Shown here piece by piece: positions 32,261 through 40,361 of a stretch of 64,000 bases of DNA (positions are counted from its first letter, which is position 1; every line of letters starts with the position of its first letter). Origin of the DNA: Actinomycetes bacterium (GTDB lineage: Bacteria; Actinomycetota; Acidimicrobiia; Acidimicrobiales; Palsa-688); the NCBI GenBank assembly GCA_021811865.1, contig JAKAQB010000011.1, positions 5,641 to 69,640 of the forward strand, written 5' to 3'. A program made the translations under genes and the position numbers. The notes under the pieces are model-generated. The model was not told the origin of the DNA, did no database searches, and saw only the letters and a list, made by a program, of their open reading frames with translations.

Positions 32261-32282
32261 GTGTCTTTCACACCGTTGACAC
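32261..32282. promoter_or_regulatory. Inverted repeat GTGTC-N12-GACAC, candidate PadR operator
   Basis: A perfect 5+5 inverted repeat, with an inner GTGT-N5-ACAC, lies between hhyS and the divergent PadR-YceI gene. It overlaps the -35 of the plus-strand promoter and abuts that of the hydrogenase promoter. PadR repressors usually bind such dyads near their own start, so autoregulation plus control of the hydrogenase is a reasonable hypothesis. Confidence 0.45.
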
Positions 32283-32304
32283 CCTTCGTGACCGCGAGTA
32301 GGAA
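32276..32304 (+). promoter_or_regulatory. Candidate promoter of PadR-YceI gene
   Basis: TTGACA (32276-32281), a perfect -35, is followed after 17 bases by TAGGAA (32299-32304), a weak -10, 38 bases before the ATG at 32342. The -35 overlaps the right arm of the inverted repeat. Confidence 0.45.
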
Positions 32305-32341
32305 GGTCGGCAACGCAAGGGGGGAACGGTCCTTGGCCACC

Positions 32342-33361
32342 ATGTCGCGCTTCGAGCTGGCGCCGCCCCGGCGGTTCGTGCTGCCGGCCATCCTCCTGCT
32401 GCTCTCGGAGCGCCCCGGCCACGGCTACGACCTGGCCGGCCGGCTCGAGGCGCTCCACTTCGGCCACGTGGACCGGCCGGCGATCTACCGGGCCCTCGCC
32501 CAGCTCGAGCGGGACAGCCTCGTCGAGGTGGGGGGCCCGACCCCCGGCCGGGGGGTCGGGCCGAGCCGGCGCGTGCACCGGATCACCGCCGGCGGCGAAC
32601 GGGTCCTGCGCGAGTGGATGGACGTGGTGCACGAGCAGCACCTGGGCCTGGGCGAGGTGCTCCGCCGCTACCACGCCACGGGCACGGCGGAGTCGGTGCT
32701 GGCCGAGGCGTCGGGAGGCTGGACCGTCCTGCGGGCGGGGTGGGCGACGCCGGGAGGTCGCCGGCTGGTGCCGCTGGACGCCGACGCCCGGCCGCTCGGT
32801 GAGGGGGCCGGCGAACCCGGCCTGCCCACCCGGTTCACCCTCGACCCCGAGCGCTCGGCGGTGCTGCTGGAGGTGCGCTCCAGTGTCGGGCCGCTGTGCT
32901 TCGGCGCCGTCGGCGTCACCGGCTGGCTGGAGGCGGTCGTCGCCGGCGGCCGGGTGCACGCCGGCACGCCAGCGCCGCAGGGGGGGCCGGCAGCACAGGG
33001 GGAGCTGGTGGTGGAGCTGGAGGCGCTGCGTTCGGGCAACAGCCTCTACGACGCCGAGCTGATGCGGCGCGTCGAGGCGCGCCGCTACCCGACGGCGACG
33101 GTCCGCCTGGGCGGCTGCGCCCCGACCGGGCTCGGGTCCCGGTACAACCTGGAGGGGGAGCTGGCCTTCCACGGCGTGGCGCGCCAGGTGCGGGGAGCGG
33201 TGTCGGTGGAGCCCGCCGCCGGCGGGCGGCTGCTGGTCACCGGCGAGCAGGTCTTCGACATCCGGGACTTCGGCCTGCCCTCCCCGACCGTGCTGATGCT
33301 GCGCATCTACCCCGACGTGAGGGTCCGGTTGCAGGTCGAGGCGACGCCGGTGGCGCCGTGA
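32342..33361 (+). CDS. PadR-type regulator fused to a YceI domain
   Basis: 339-residue fusion. Residues 1-90 are a PadR winged helix (FVLPAILLLLSERPGHGYDL, VDRPAIYRALAQLERDSLVE and a wing with RRVHRITAGGERVL). A helical stretch to about 125 corresponds to the PadR dimer helix. From about residue 165 to the end is a YceI barrel (FTLDPERSAVLLEVRSSVGP, ELEALRSGNSLYDAELMRRV, ARRYPTATVRLGG and FDIRDFGLPSPTVLMLRIYP). ATG 32342 precedes the helix by a few residues. It implies a regulator that binds an amphiphile through YceI and DNA through PadR. It is divergent from hhyS and overlaps the next gene by 4 bases. Confidence 0.85.
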   Translation: MSRFELAPPRRFVLPAILLLLSERPGHGYDLAGRLEALHFGHVDRPAIYRALAQLERDSLVEVGGPTPGRGVGPSRRVHRITAGGERVLREWMDVVHEQHLGLGEVLRRYHATGTAESVLAEASGGWTVLRAGWATPGGRRLVPLDADARPLGEGAGEPGLPTRFTLDPERSAVLLEVRSSVGPLCFGAVGVTGWLEAVVAGGRVHAGTPAPQGGPAAQGELVVELEALRSGNSLYDAELMRRVEARRYPTATVRLGGCAPTGLGSRYNLEGELAFHGVARQVRGAVSVEPAAGGRLLVTGEQVFDIRDFGLPSPTVLMLRIYPDVRVRLQVEATPVAP

Positions 33362-33612
33362 ACGTACTGCTCGCCCTCGCCGTCGGCTACGCCATCGGCG
33401 CCCGCTCAGGTGGCCAGGAGCTGGCCGATCTCCGCCGCTCGGTGCTGGCCCTCTGCGCCACCGACGAGTGGGCCGACGTCGTGGCCGCCGCCCGCGCCCA
33501 GGCCGGCACCGGACTGCGGGGGCTGGCCTCCCTGGTGGAGGGCCCGGCCTCCCCCGACGCCCAGTCAGCCGACCTCCTGGCCCGGGTGAGGCGGCTGGCC
33601 GGCCGCGAGTGA
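33358..33612 (+). CDS. 84-residue protein paralogous to the operon's 66-aa protein
   Basis: Small protein starting at GTG 33358, which overlaps the PadR-YceI stop (GTGA). It opens with a hydrophobic segment VNVLLALAVGYAIGARSGGQ and continues with an amphipathic helix LRRSVLALCATDEWADVVAA and a charged end LLARVRRLAGRE. The same VGYAxGxRxG head and helix appear in 24372-24572. Its 3' end overlaps the convergent PAS gene by 48 bases. Possibly a membrane-anchored partner of the YceI proteins; function unknown. Confidence 0.7.
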   Translation: MNVLLALAVGYAIGARSGGQELADLRRSVLALCATDEWADVVAAARAQAGTGLRGLASLVEGPASPDAQSADLLARVRRLAGRE

Positions 33613-34398
33613 GCCGTCGCCGGCGGAGGCGACGTCGCCGGCGTCCTGGGCCACACCCCGCAGCCCGACGACCGTGCCGGCTGAGCCAAACGTAGGCTCG
33701 GTGCGCACCCGCAGCGCCAGCACGTCCCCGTCGGGGCGGCGGATGCGGTAGGCGCCCACCCAGCGCCGGCCGGTCCTGACCGCCCCCTGCATGGCCGCCC
33801 GCACCCCGGGGAGGTCCTCGGCGAGCACCGGCGCCAGGTGGGCTTCGAGGGTTCCCTCGAAGTCCTGTGGGTCGACGCCGTGGATGCGGTGCAGCTCGGG
33901 GCTCCACTGCACGACGCCGGTGCGCACGTCCCACAGCCAGCTGCCGACCCCGGCCAGCGCCTCACCCTCCTCGAGCCGGCGCTCCACCTCGGCCAGCGTC
34001 GCCTGGGCGACGACCTGCTCCGTCACGTCGCGCGCCACCAGCACCGCTCCCGCCGGCCGGCCGCCGGCGCCGGCGACGGGGCACAGCGAGACGCTGACGG
34101 GCATCGGCAGCCCGTCGGGGCGGAGCACCTCGCTGTCCAGGCGGCGCACACGCTCGCCGCTGGCGCTGCGAGCCAGCGCCGCCTTCACGTCCCGGCGGAG
34201 GTGCTCGGCGAACAGCTCGTCCACGGGCCACCCGAGGGCGGCCCCCTTCGGGCGCCCGAAGACCCGCTCACACGCCCCGCTCCACGACGCCACCCGCCCG
34301 GCGGCGCCGACGACGAGGATGGCGTCGTCGGAGGTCTCGATCACCGCCTCGAGGAGCGCGTCGGCTCCCGGCAGGGCGAGCTCGACGGGCGGGACCAC
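33565..34398 (-). CDS. Double PAS-domain protein without output domain
   Basis: 277-residue protein with two PAS domains: about 15-135 (AVIETSDDAILVVGAAGRVA, then VLVARDVTEQVVAQATLAEV) and about 140-255 (LAGVGSWLWDVRTGVVQWSP, then LRVRTEPTFGSAGTVVGLRG). The sequence ends in a Gly/Ala-rich tail with no kinase, cyclase or DNA-binding module. It may sense redox or a ligand and signal by protein contact. It begins at ATG 34398, 4 bases after the CBS gene stop. PAS ligands cannot be predicted from the sequence. Confidence 0.8.
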   Translation of the reverse strand: MVPPVELALPGADALLEAVIETSDDAILVVGAAGRVASWSGACERVFGRPKGAALGWPVDELFAEHLRRDVKAALARSASGERVRRLDSEVLRPDGLPMPVSVSLCPVAGAGGRPAGAVLVARDVTEQVVAQATLAEVERRLEEGEALAGVGSWLWDVRTGVVQWSPELHRIHGVDPQDFEGTLEAHLAPVLAEDLPGVRAAMQGAVRTGRRWVGAYRIRRPDGDVLALRVRTEPTFGSAGTVVGLRGVAQDAGDVASAGDGSLAAGQPPHPGQEVG

Positions 34399-34402
34399 GC
34401 CC

Positions 34403-34837
34403 CTACCGGGCGTAGATGTAGTCGACCAGCGCCCGCTTCTCGTCCTCCAGGGCGTCGAGGCGGCTCTTCACCACGTCGCCTATCGAGACGATCCCAACCA
34501 GCTCCCCACCGTCGTCGAGGACCGGGACGTGCCGGATCCGGTGCACGGTCATGAGCGCCATGACCGACTCCACCTCGTCCCCCGGCCGGGCGCTGCGCAC
34601 GTCGCCAACCATGATCTCCGCCACCGGCCGCTCGAGGATCCCGGCCCCGCTGTCGTGGAGCCGGCGCACCACGTCGCGCTCCGACACGATCCCTGCCGGG
34701 CGCCGGCCGTCGGCCGACACGACGAGGGCGCCGACGCCGCGCTCGGCGAGGGCGGCGAGGGCGTCACGAACGGTGGCCCCCGGCGCGATGGTCGCCACCG
34801 CGTGGCCCTTGGCATCGAGCACCTTGCCGATGAGCAT
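34403..34837 (-). CDS. CBS-domain pair protein
   Basis: 144-residue protein made of two CBS motifs (about 8-60: TIAPGATVRDALAALAERGV with VSADGRRPAGIVSERDVVRR; about 72-130: DVRSARPGDEVESVMALMTV with RIRHVPVLDDGGELVGIVSI). Stand-alone CBS pairs of this kind bind adenosine nucleotides and are common in persistence or hypoxia-linked regulons of actinobacteria. It precedes the double PAS gene by 4 bases and probably forms a two-gene operon with it. Confidence 0.9.
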   Translation of the reverse strand: MLIGKVLDAKGHAVATIAPGATVRDALAALAERGVGALVVSADGRRPAGIVSERDVVRRLHDSGAGILERPVAEIMVGDVRSARPGDEVESVMALMTVHRIRHVPVLDDGGELVGIVSIGDVVKSRLDALEDEKRALVDYIYAR

Positions 34838-34980
34838 CCGACCTCCCCTGCAAAGATGTCCGCCCGACGCAGGATACTCCCGCTGCGGCGCCTTGCGCGC
34901 CCCTTGGGCCCCCTCACGCTCTCAGGCGCAGGACCCAGCTTGCCGGCTCGACCGGCCTTGTCCCAGGGGACGCAGCGAGC

Positions 34981-35280
34981 ATGGATCGTGACGCCGTGGT
35001 CATCGACGCCTACTCGTCAGACGAGACCCACTGGGACACGAGCCCCTACGGCGCCACGAACTTGAGCCTGTACAAGCAAGCCCTCAGCCAGCCGGACAAG
35101 GCCAAGCAGACCGCCCTCGTCCATGAGATGATGACCATGGACTACGACTACGGCGGCTACATCATCCCGGCGTTCAACCCGGTCAGCGTCGGCCAGGCCA
35201 CCAACATGAAGGGCGTCGTGAACCAGACCTGCGGCGACCCGTGGATCGAGTACCGCTTCCGGGACTACTGGCTCGCGTAG
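34981..35280 (+). pseudogene. C-terminal remnant of family-5 ABC substrate-binding protein
   Basis: 99-codon frame that matches only the last part of peptide/nickel-type extracellular solute-binding proteins: NLSLYKQALSQPDKAKQTAL, VHEMMTMDYDYGGYIIPAFN and a closing IEYRFRDYWLA. These proteins are usually over 500 residues; the front and signal peptide are missing and no transporter genes are near. It is convergent with the methyltransferase at 35265 and marks the left border of the lower-GC block. Confidence 0.7.
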
Positions 35281-36035
35281 CGCCTCCCCATGACGAGCAG
35301 CTTGCCGACCCTCGCTCGTGCTGCGTGGGCCATCGCGCGCGCCGCCTCACGCCCGCCTGGCACCCGAGCACACGCCTCAGACCACAGTAGAGGATGGACT
35401 ACATCCAAGTTGGCAGCTTGGGACGGCGCTGGAAGGGAAAGGGCAGCCGGCGATCCTTCCCGCACGTACACGAGGCCATTCTGCGCATACCAATACGAGA
35501 CGCGTCTGTCACTCCACACTCTCGGGCGCAGTATGTCGAACGCAAGATAACCACGATCCCGGAAGAGCGACGCCCAGTATGACTGCCACCTTTCATTCAG
35601 ATGGTGGTAGCCACCCTGGCTCGGGATGGCGGCTGAGAACAGGATCATGTCACCATGTCGGACAAGAGAGTCGACAAAGACATCACCAACCACCGCGGGA
35701 AGGTGCTCCGCGACCTCTAGCGAGATCACCAGGTCAAACTTGCGACCAAGGTCCAGCGGCAAACTGAGGTCACGCCGTATTACATGGCAAGAGTCGATCA
35801 TGAGCATCGCGTCCGGAATGTCACCTTGGTCTACACCCGTGACCGACACACCCCGATCGGCAAAGGCCGCCAGCCAAGCGCCCACACCGCAACCAACGTC
35901 GAGCACCGTGCCAACCTCAGCCAGTTCCAGCAGCATGGGCACCATGACCGCAGCCGAGGACGTAGACATCTCGCGACTCCAGTCGAAAAACGACGGATCG
36001 TACCTTCTGTCGGGGTCGGCGCTCCGAGAGCTCAC
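35265..36035 (-). CDS. Class I SAM-dependent methyltransferase
   Basis: 256-residue methyltransferase. Motif I is TVLDVGCGVGAWLAAFADRG, followed by VTGVDQGDI (acidic motif II) and FDLVISLEVAEHLP (motif IV/post). YHHLNERWQSYWASLFRDRG is typical of small-molecule or sugar methyltransferases in polysaccharide clusters. GTG 36035 is chosen because it overlaps the stop of the upstream glycosyltransferase (GTGA); the track to 36128 would overlap by nearly 100 bases. It is less GC-rich than the regions around it. Confidence 0.8.
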   Translation of the reverse strand: MSSRSADPDRRYDPSFFDWSREMSTSSAAVMVPMLLELAEVGTVLDVGCGVGAWLAAFADRGVSVTGVDQGDIPDAMLMIDSCHVIRRDLSLPLDLGRKFDLVISLEVAEHLPAVVGDVFVDSLVRHGDMILFSAAIPSQGGYHHLNERWQSYWASLFRDRGYLAFDILRPRVWSDRRVSYWYAQNGLVYVREGSPAALSLPAPSQAANLDVVHPLLWSEACARVPGGREAARAMAHAARARVGKLLVMGRRYASQ

Positions 36036-37096
36036 TGCCGCCCGGACCCGAGAGCGAACCGGCCCGTCCCGCTCCGTGGGAAAGACGATCGGATCTCCTT
36101 CTGAGCAACAAACCCTCTTAGCTGGCACAACCTCCGCGCTAGCCGTGCGCAGGCCGTCTGGAGCCTGAAGGCCCTGATGGCTCCGAGTGCGACGCCGAGC
36201 CCCATCAACGCCAGGGCGAGGGGTCGGGACAGTTCTCCGCTACCAAAGCTTCGCACAAACCAACGGACGCCAATGGGCAGGTCTCGATAGAACGATGTCT
36301 CTTCGAGTGGGCCGAGCCGCTCGACATGGATCCGGTGCAGCAATGCCATGCCCACTCCCTGGCTCACCGCGTCGTCGACAAAGCCTCGGGCGTCACGTCT
36401 GTGAAGATGGGTAGCCGCCAGGGTGGGGTCGAACACTCCGACCATACCCGCGTCCGCCAAACGCATACCGAACTCACGGTCCGAGAAGTAGAAGGTGTCG
36501 AACTCGTCTGACCTCACACCCACAGCCAGGCAGTCTTCCCGCCGAAGAGACACGTTCCCCCCCCATAGATTGTCTAGAACCTCATCCGGGTCCTGTCGGA
36601 GCCGAGCGCAGTGGCCCTCGTACTCCGTTGCATACAGGAATGCAGCAACATCTCCCCGCCCTCGCCTCGCCGGCACCGACACTGGCATGTACCCGAGCAC
36701 GACCTGGCCCGACTTTCCGACGTGATGGCGGGCGTGGTTCGTGAAGAGACCTGGACGAGGCAGCACGTCGTCGTCCAGCAACACTATGACGTCCGAGCCG
36801 GCAACACGCACCCCCACCTCGACCGCACCGAGTTGCCCCCTGTGCTCCACGAAGAGCGGACGCAGCCTCTCTTCACGAGCGGCGAGGCCCACCAAGCACT
36901 CATACGACCCATCCCTGCATCCATCCACCACAACTATGAGCTCCGTGACCGCAGGATCGTCAAGTGTCAACTGCACGAGGGTCGGGAGCCCCTCGGGGCG
37001 CAAGAACGTTGCCACGACGACCGCGACGGTGGGAAGCTGCGAACTCCAGTCCGACGCTTGCAAGCGCGGGTCAGCGGAACCTCTTGACACAAGCAA
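36032..37096 (-). CDS. Family 2 glycosyltransferase
   Basis: 354-residue GT-A glycosyltransferase. VAVVVATFLRPEGLPTLVQL opens the nucleotide-binding fold, and VIVLLDDDVLPRPGLFTNHA holds the DxD-type metal site. DPDEVLDNLWGGNVSLRRED and FYFSDREFGMRLADAGMVGV follow the acceptor side. The gene at 50921-51910 has the same layout and very similar LLNLWGGHFSVRRD and DDDV blocks, so they are paralogues. A C-terminal hydrophobic helix (ALALMGLGVALGAI) may associate with membrane. It lies between two methyltransferase genes. Confidence 0.85.
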   Translation of the reverse strand: MLVSRGSADPRLQASDWSSQLPTVAVVVATFLRPEGLPTLVQLTLDDPAVTELIVVVDGCRDGSYECLVGLAAREERLRPLFVEHRGQLGAVEVGVRVAGSDVIVLLDDDVLPRPGLFTNHARHHVGKSGQVVLGYMPVSVPARRGRGDVAAFLYATEYEGHCARLRQDPDEVLDNLWGGNVSLRREDCLAVGVRSDEFDTFYFSDREFGMRLADAGMVGVFDPTLAATHLHRRDARGFVDDAVSQGVGMALLHRIHVERLGPLEETSFYRDLPIGVRWFVRSFGSGELSRPLALALMGLGVALGAIRAFRLQTACARLARRLCQLRGFVAQKEIRSSFPRSGTGRFALGSGRQ

Positions 37097-37105
37097 CCGA
37101 CCTCC

Positions 37106-38011
37106 TCATCTTGGGCGCCTGCCTGCCTGCCTCCACCCTGCCTTCCACCATGGTCCAATCGCATAAAAGCCAAAGGGGCCCAGCCTCACCGCACCAACCC
37201 GGTTGACACGACGCGAGCGTCCCGCTACCGGATACGTGACTCCGGATCCGGCCGCCATCTCCGCCGGTAGATCGGCCGCCCCGTAGACGTACGCTATTCG
37301 CGTAGCCGAGGCCGCCTCCATCACGAAGTAGGGATTGACCGCCCGGCGTAGAGGGCCGGCCAGCGGGGAATCCGCCCGCACGAGGACCGATATGCAGTCT
37401 ATCATGTATCCGCTCGACCAAGTAATCAGCTCCTGACCTATACACCGCAACCCTGACTCAGCAGCTGCCGCCGCCACCGTCGCGGCGGTTACGGACCGAT
37501 CTCTCCATTCGGCCCATTGCGGGTTGCGCGACACCTTTATAGCACCGAGGTTCGAGTGATGAATGAAGGCTACCCCGTCTTGGCGCAACTTGTGAACGAG
37601 CTGAGCACAATAGGAACCGAGCACGCCCATATCCACATGCACGAGGGAGTCGAAGCTGAAGGCAAGGTCAACACTTTGGTCCCTCACCATCTCAAGCGAG
37701 GTTCCATCGTTGACGAAGAACTGCGCCGAAGTGACCGAGGAGAATCGCTCCTTACAGCCCTTGACGGCGGATTCAGACAAGTCGACGCCTATGTAATCAT
37801 CGCACAGAGGAATAAGGTACTGACTCCAACGGCCCAGTCCGGGGGCTATTTCTAGAATTGCGTGAGCAGGGAGGAAGGGTGTCAAGCGCGGCAACAGGGT
37901 TGCTGACCACTGAGTCGCAACGTCGCCCCATCCGATGGACCATTCGTCACCGCGATTCGTCCAGTCGTAGCTTCCACTCCAGACGTCGCGATTCTCTTCG
38001 ATGCTGGGCAC
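37106..38011 (-). CDS. SAM-dependent methyltransferase of polysaccharide type
   Basis: 301-residue methyltransferase. Residues 1-20 (VPSIEENRDVWSGSYDWTNR) and AILEIAPGLGRWSQYLIPLC are typical of methyltransferases found in exopolysaccharide and O-antigen clusters. IGVDLSESAVKGCKERF and VDLAFSFDSLVHVD complete the SAM fold. GTG 38011 is chosen: GGAGGG lies 5 bases upstream and the family usually begins at (M/V)xSIEEN. A longer reading to 38152 would overlap the glycosyltransferase. The C-terminal 80 residues are not recognised. Low-GC block. Confidence 0.8.
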   Translation of the reverse strand: MPSIEENRDVWSGSYDWTNRGDEWSIGWGDVATQWSATLLPRLTPFLPAHAILEIAPGLGRWSQYLIPLCDDYIGVDLSESAVKGCKERFSSVTSAQFFVNDGTSLEMVRDQSVDLAFSFDSLVHVDMGVLGSYCAQLVHKLRQDGVAFIHHSNLGAIKVSRNPQWAEWRDRSVTAATVAAAAAESGLRCIGQELITWSSGYMIDCISVLVRADSPLAGPLRRAVNPYFVMEAASATRIAYVYGAADLPAEMAAGSGVTYPVAGRSRRVNRVGAVRLGPFGFYAIGPWWKAGWRQAGRRPR

Positions 38012-38060
38012 GCTCCCTCCTGGGATGGCTCGGCGGACTAACTCGGGAAAATGTCGCTCT

Positions 38061-38930
38061 TCAATATGCGCCAAGGCTGGGCTGGGCACGCTGAACCTTG
38101 ATGGCTTCTGGAAGCCTGTGCCGGGCGCCTGCGTGGTCACCGGCAAGTGCACCGAGCAATTCGGCGGAGCGGAGCGGGTTGAGCCTCCGCTTCCAATGCG
38201 GGTGCGGGCTGTACCCGGGGAAGTAGGACCACCAGACCGCAGGGAAGCGCGAGAACGGCATGGGTTGAAAGTCCAGGAATTGTGCCAAAGAGCAATGCTC
38301 TTTGTAGGTGCGGACGAAAAGACGGCGCGGCCCCGCCGCGCGTCGGTGCGACGCCGGCACCGCGAGCCTAGGATCGACCATTATCTTCCAGCCGGCGCGA
38401 CATACTCGCCACATCCACTCTTTATCCTCGCAGGCGGCTAGATGCTCGTTGAAGGGAAACGTTTCCCAGAGATCGTGACGCCAAGAGGAGGCGTGATTGG
38501 AGAAACCCCACTCCAGATCAGTCGATAGGTCCTCGAGGCCGGCAAGCATCGACGTATCGAGTTGCCGACCATCGGGACTGTACAGGCCTCCGTGAGTCCC
38601 TCCGACGACAGGGTTGGTGTAGGCGTCCAATGACCATTCAATCCAGTGCCGAGTCGGCAGGGTACAGTGCGCTGACAGCGCGAAGAGGATGTCACCACGA
38701 GCTGCGGATGCTCCGACGTTCAAAGATCTCCCGTAGGTGAACTCGCTTCTCGCGATGGTGATCAAGGTGTCGCAGTACCGTCTCGCAATTGCCACGGTAG
38801 CGTCGGTGGACTCTGAATCTACAACAATGATCTCCGAGTTGACTGTCTGGTCTCGGACAGAGATCAGGGTGTCCTGAATAGTGGCTTCTTCGTTTTTAGC
38901 TCGGATTATTACGCTCGCATACATTGACAT
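38061..38930 (-). CDS. Family 2 glycosyltransferase (rhamnosyltransferase-like)
   Basis: 289-residue GT-A enzyme. ASVIIRAKNEEATIQDTLIS, EIIVVDSESTDATVAIARRY and FTYGRSLNVGASAARGDILF are the hallmark blocks of family-2 transferases that act on rhamnose-type units; HCTLPTRHWIEWSLDAY and FPFNEHLAACEDKEWMWRVC carry the acceptor side with its ED motif. ATG 38930 was chosen because the fold begins two residues later. It lies upstream of the methyltransferase with a 49-base gap and likely forms one transcription unit with the next three genes. Confidence 0.85.
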   Translation of the reverse strand: MSMYASVIIRAKNEEATIQDTLISVRDQTVNSEIIVVDSESTDATVAIARRYCDTLITIARSEFTYGRSLNVGASAARGDILFALSAHCTLPTRHWIEWSLDAYTNPVVGGTHGGLYSPDGRQLDTSMLAGLEDLSTDLEWGFSNHASSWRHDLWETFPFNEHLAACEDKEWMWRVCRAGWKIMVDPRLAVPASHRRAAGPRRLFVRTYKEHCSLAQFLDFQPMPFSRFPAVWWSYFPGYSPHPHWKRRLNPLRSAELLGALAGDHAGARHRLPEAIKVQRAQPSLGAY

Positions 38931-39143
38931 TGGTCCAGGGCATGGGTTCGGCCTGCTCGTGGCTTGGTGTGTAAACGGCGGCCCTTGCCACATGGTACCA
39001 TGGAGCTTGGCGTTTGGTGAGCCCGTTGGGCGGTGGTAGTTTTGGCGCGGGCGTAGGATCGGGGCTCGAGTCGGGTCTTTGACACAGAGGCGCCATGGTG
39101 TGTGGCGACCTGACTGCAGTGCCGGCACCCCGTGTCCGGTAGA

Positions 39144-40052
39144 TCAGGGCAACCTTGAGCCGGCGATGACGTCGAAGTCGCCGATGCCGTTGCGGGTGCC
39201 TCCGCCTCCGCTCCACTGCCACGCCACGGCGTCCAGGCTGGCTGCGGTTACCCCCCCGAACCAGCGCGCACAATCCCCTCGGGGCAGGCACCAGCCCACC
39301 GGCGCCTGGGAGATGTCGCTGGTGCCCCCGCCGTAGGTCCACTCGGGAACGCCCCGCAACATGGCCGCCGCTCCGGTGCCGAAGATCTTCGACCACGCCT
39401 CGGGGGACGAGTAGACGCCCGGCACGAACGAGGAGCGGTGGCGCACCCAGGTGGCGAAGCCGTCCACCGTCGCCCGGTCGACCGAGGCAACCACGGCCAT
39501 GCCTCGTGGGTGGCCGCCGCAGGCCGATCGGTACACCGCCTTCCACCCGTTGTCGGGCACCGGGTCGAAGGCGCTGCTGCCCGGTAGCTCCACGTCCATG
39601 AACAAGACCTTCACCTGCACGCGCCTCGCCCTGGCGGCCGCGAGCGCCTGCACGGCCTGTTCCTGGCCCCACCGGTAGGCCTCAGCGGCCGTGCCGTCGT
39701 AGCGCGGGTCGACCCCCGGTCCTGCCATGAACCAGTAGCCACCGACGCCGACACCCCGGTGGTAACTGCTCCACTCGGCGCGGGCGGCTCCGGCATCGGA
39801 AGCGGACCATGCCAGGCCGTAGGGGGCGCAGCCCTGCCAGCGTGCCCAGTCCCCCACCATGCCCAGGTAGCCGCCGTAGGCACCTCCGACAACCGGTGCA
39901 ACGTAAGGCCCAGACCTGCCGACGGGCACAGTCGCGCTGTCGGTGGCGGTCAAAAAGCGCGCTGGGCTCGACACCGTGGCGTGGGGCGCGGCGAGCGCCA
40001 AGGCCAACGCCGCCAGGAGGAGGGCTTCCACCAACCGGACCAGGGTAGACAT
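39144..40052 (-). CDS. Secreted DUF1906-like (Rv2525c-type) glycoside-hydrolase-fold protein
   Basis: 302-residue exported protein. A signal peptide (LVRLVEALLLAALALALAAP) is followed by a TIM-barrel-like domain: YVAPVVGGAYGGYLGMVGDW, VKVLFMDVELPGSSAFDPVP and FVPGVYSSPEAWSKIFG. This matches the DUF1906/Rv2525c-like glycoside-hydrolase-like group. The aspartate/glutamate of FMDVEL lies where the catalytic acid would be. ATG 40052 places the signal peptide at the N-terminus; a second ATG lies 7 codons earlier. Likely a cell-wall or polysaccharide-related role. Confidence 0.65.
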   Translation of the reverse strand: MSTLVRLVEALLLAALALALAAPHATVSSPARFLTATDSATVPVGRSGPYVAPVVGGAYGGYLGMVGDWARWQGCAPYGLAWSASDAGAARAEWSSYHRGVGVGGYWFMAGPGVDPRYDGTAAEAYRWGQEQAVQALAAARARRVQVKVLFMDVELPGSSAFDPVPDNGWKAVYRSACGGHPRGMAVVASVDRATVDGFATWVRHRSSFVPGVYSSPEAWSKIFGTGAAAMLRGVPEWTYGGGTSDISQAPVGWCLPRGDCARWFGGVTAASLDAVAWQWSGGGGTRNGIGDFDVIAGSRLP

Positions 40053-40146
40053 CTCACTGATCTCGACTCCCATCGAGGTAACGAGGTTCCCGGCCTTCCG
40101 CAGGTTCCCTCCAGCGGCTTCACTGGTGGGGAGCCCGGAGGGAGCA

Positions 40147-40311
40147 TGCCCACGCAATCCACGCCGTTGCGGACCACCTGCCCCCGCGACTGCTACGACA
40201 CCTGCGGCATCGTGCTGGTCCGCCGAGACGGTCTCACGCCCATCGTGCGGGGCGATCCGGAGCACCCCGTGAGCCGGGGCAAGCTGTACGCCAGCGGTCG
40301 CCACAACTTCC
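40147..40311 (+). pseudogene. N-terminal remnant of a molybdopterin oxidoreductase
   Basis: Starting at ATG 40147, the frame reads LRTTCPRDCYDTCGIVLVRR and then IVRGDPEHPVSRGKLYASGR, the N-terminal Fe4S4 segment of molybdopterin oxidoreductases (CPRDCYDTCG and GDPxHPVSRGxLC). The fourth cluster cysteine, in the LCxK position, is replaced (LYASG), and the match ends about 55 codons in. Normal proteins exceed 650 residues. GGAGGGAGC precedes the start, so the front of the gene is intact but everything else is gone. Confidence 0.7.
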
Positions 40312-40361
40312 GTACTCTTCGACCCGCGAGATCATCTCGGCGTCCCCGACTCTCCTCCTCG

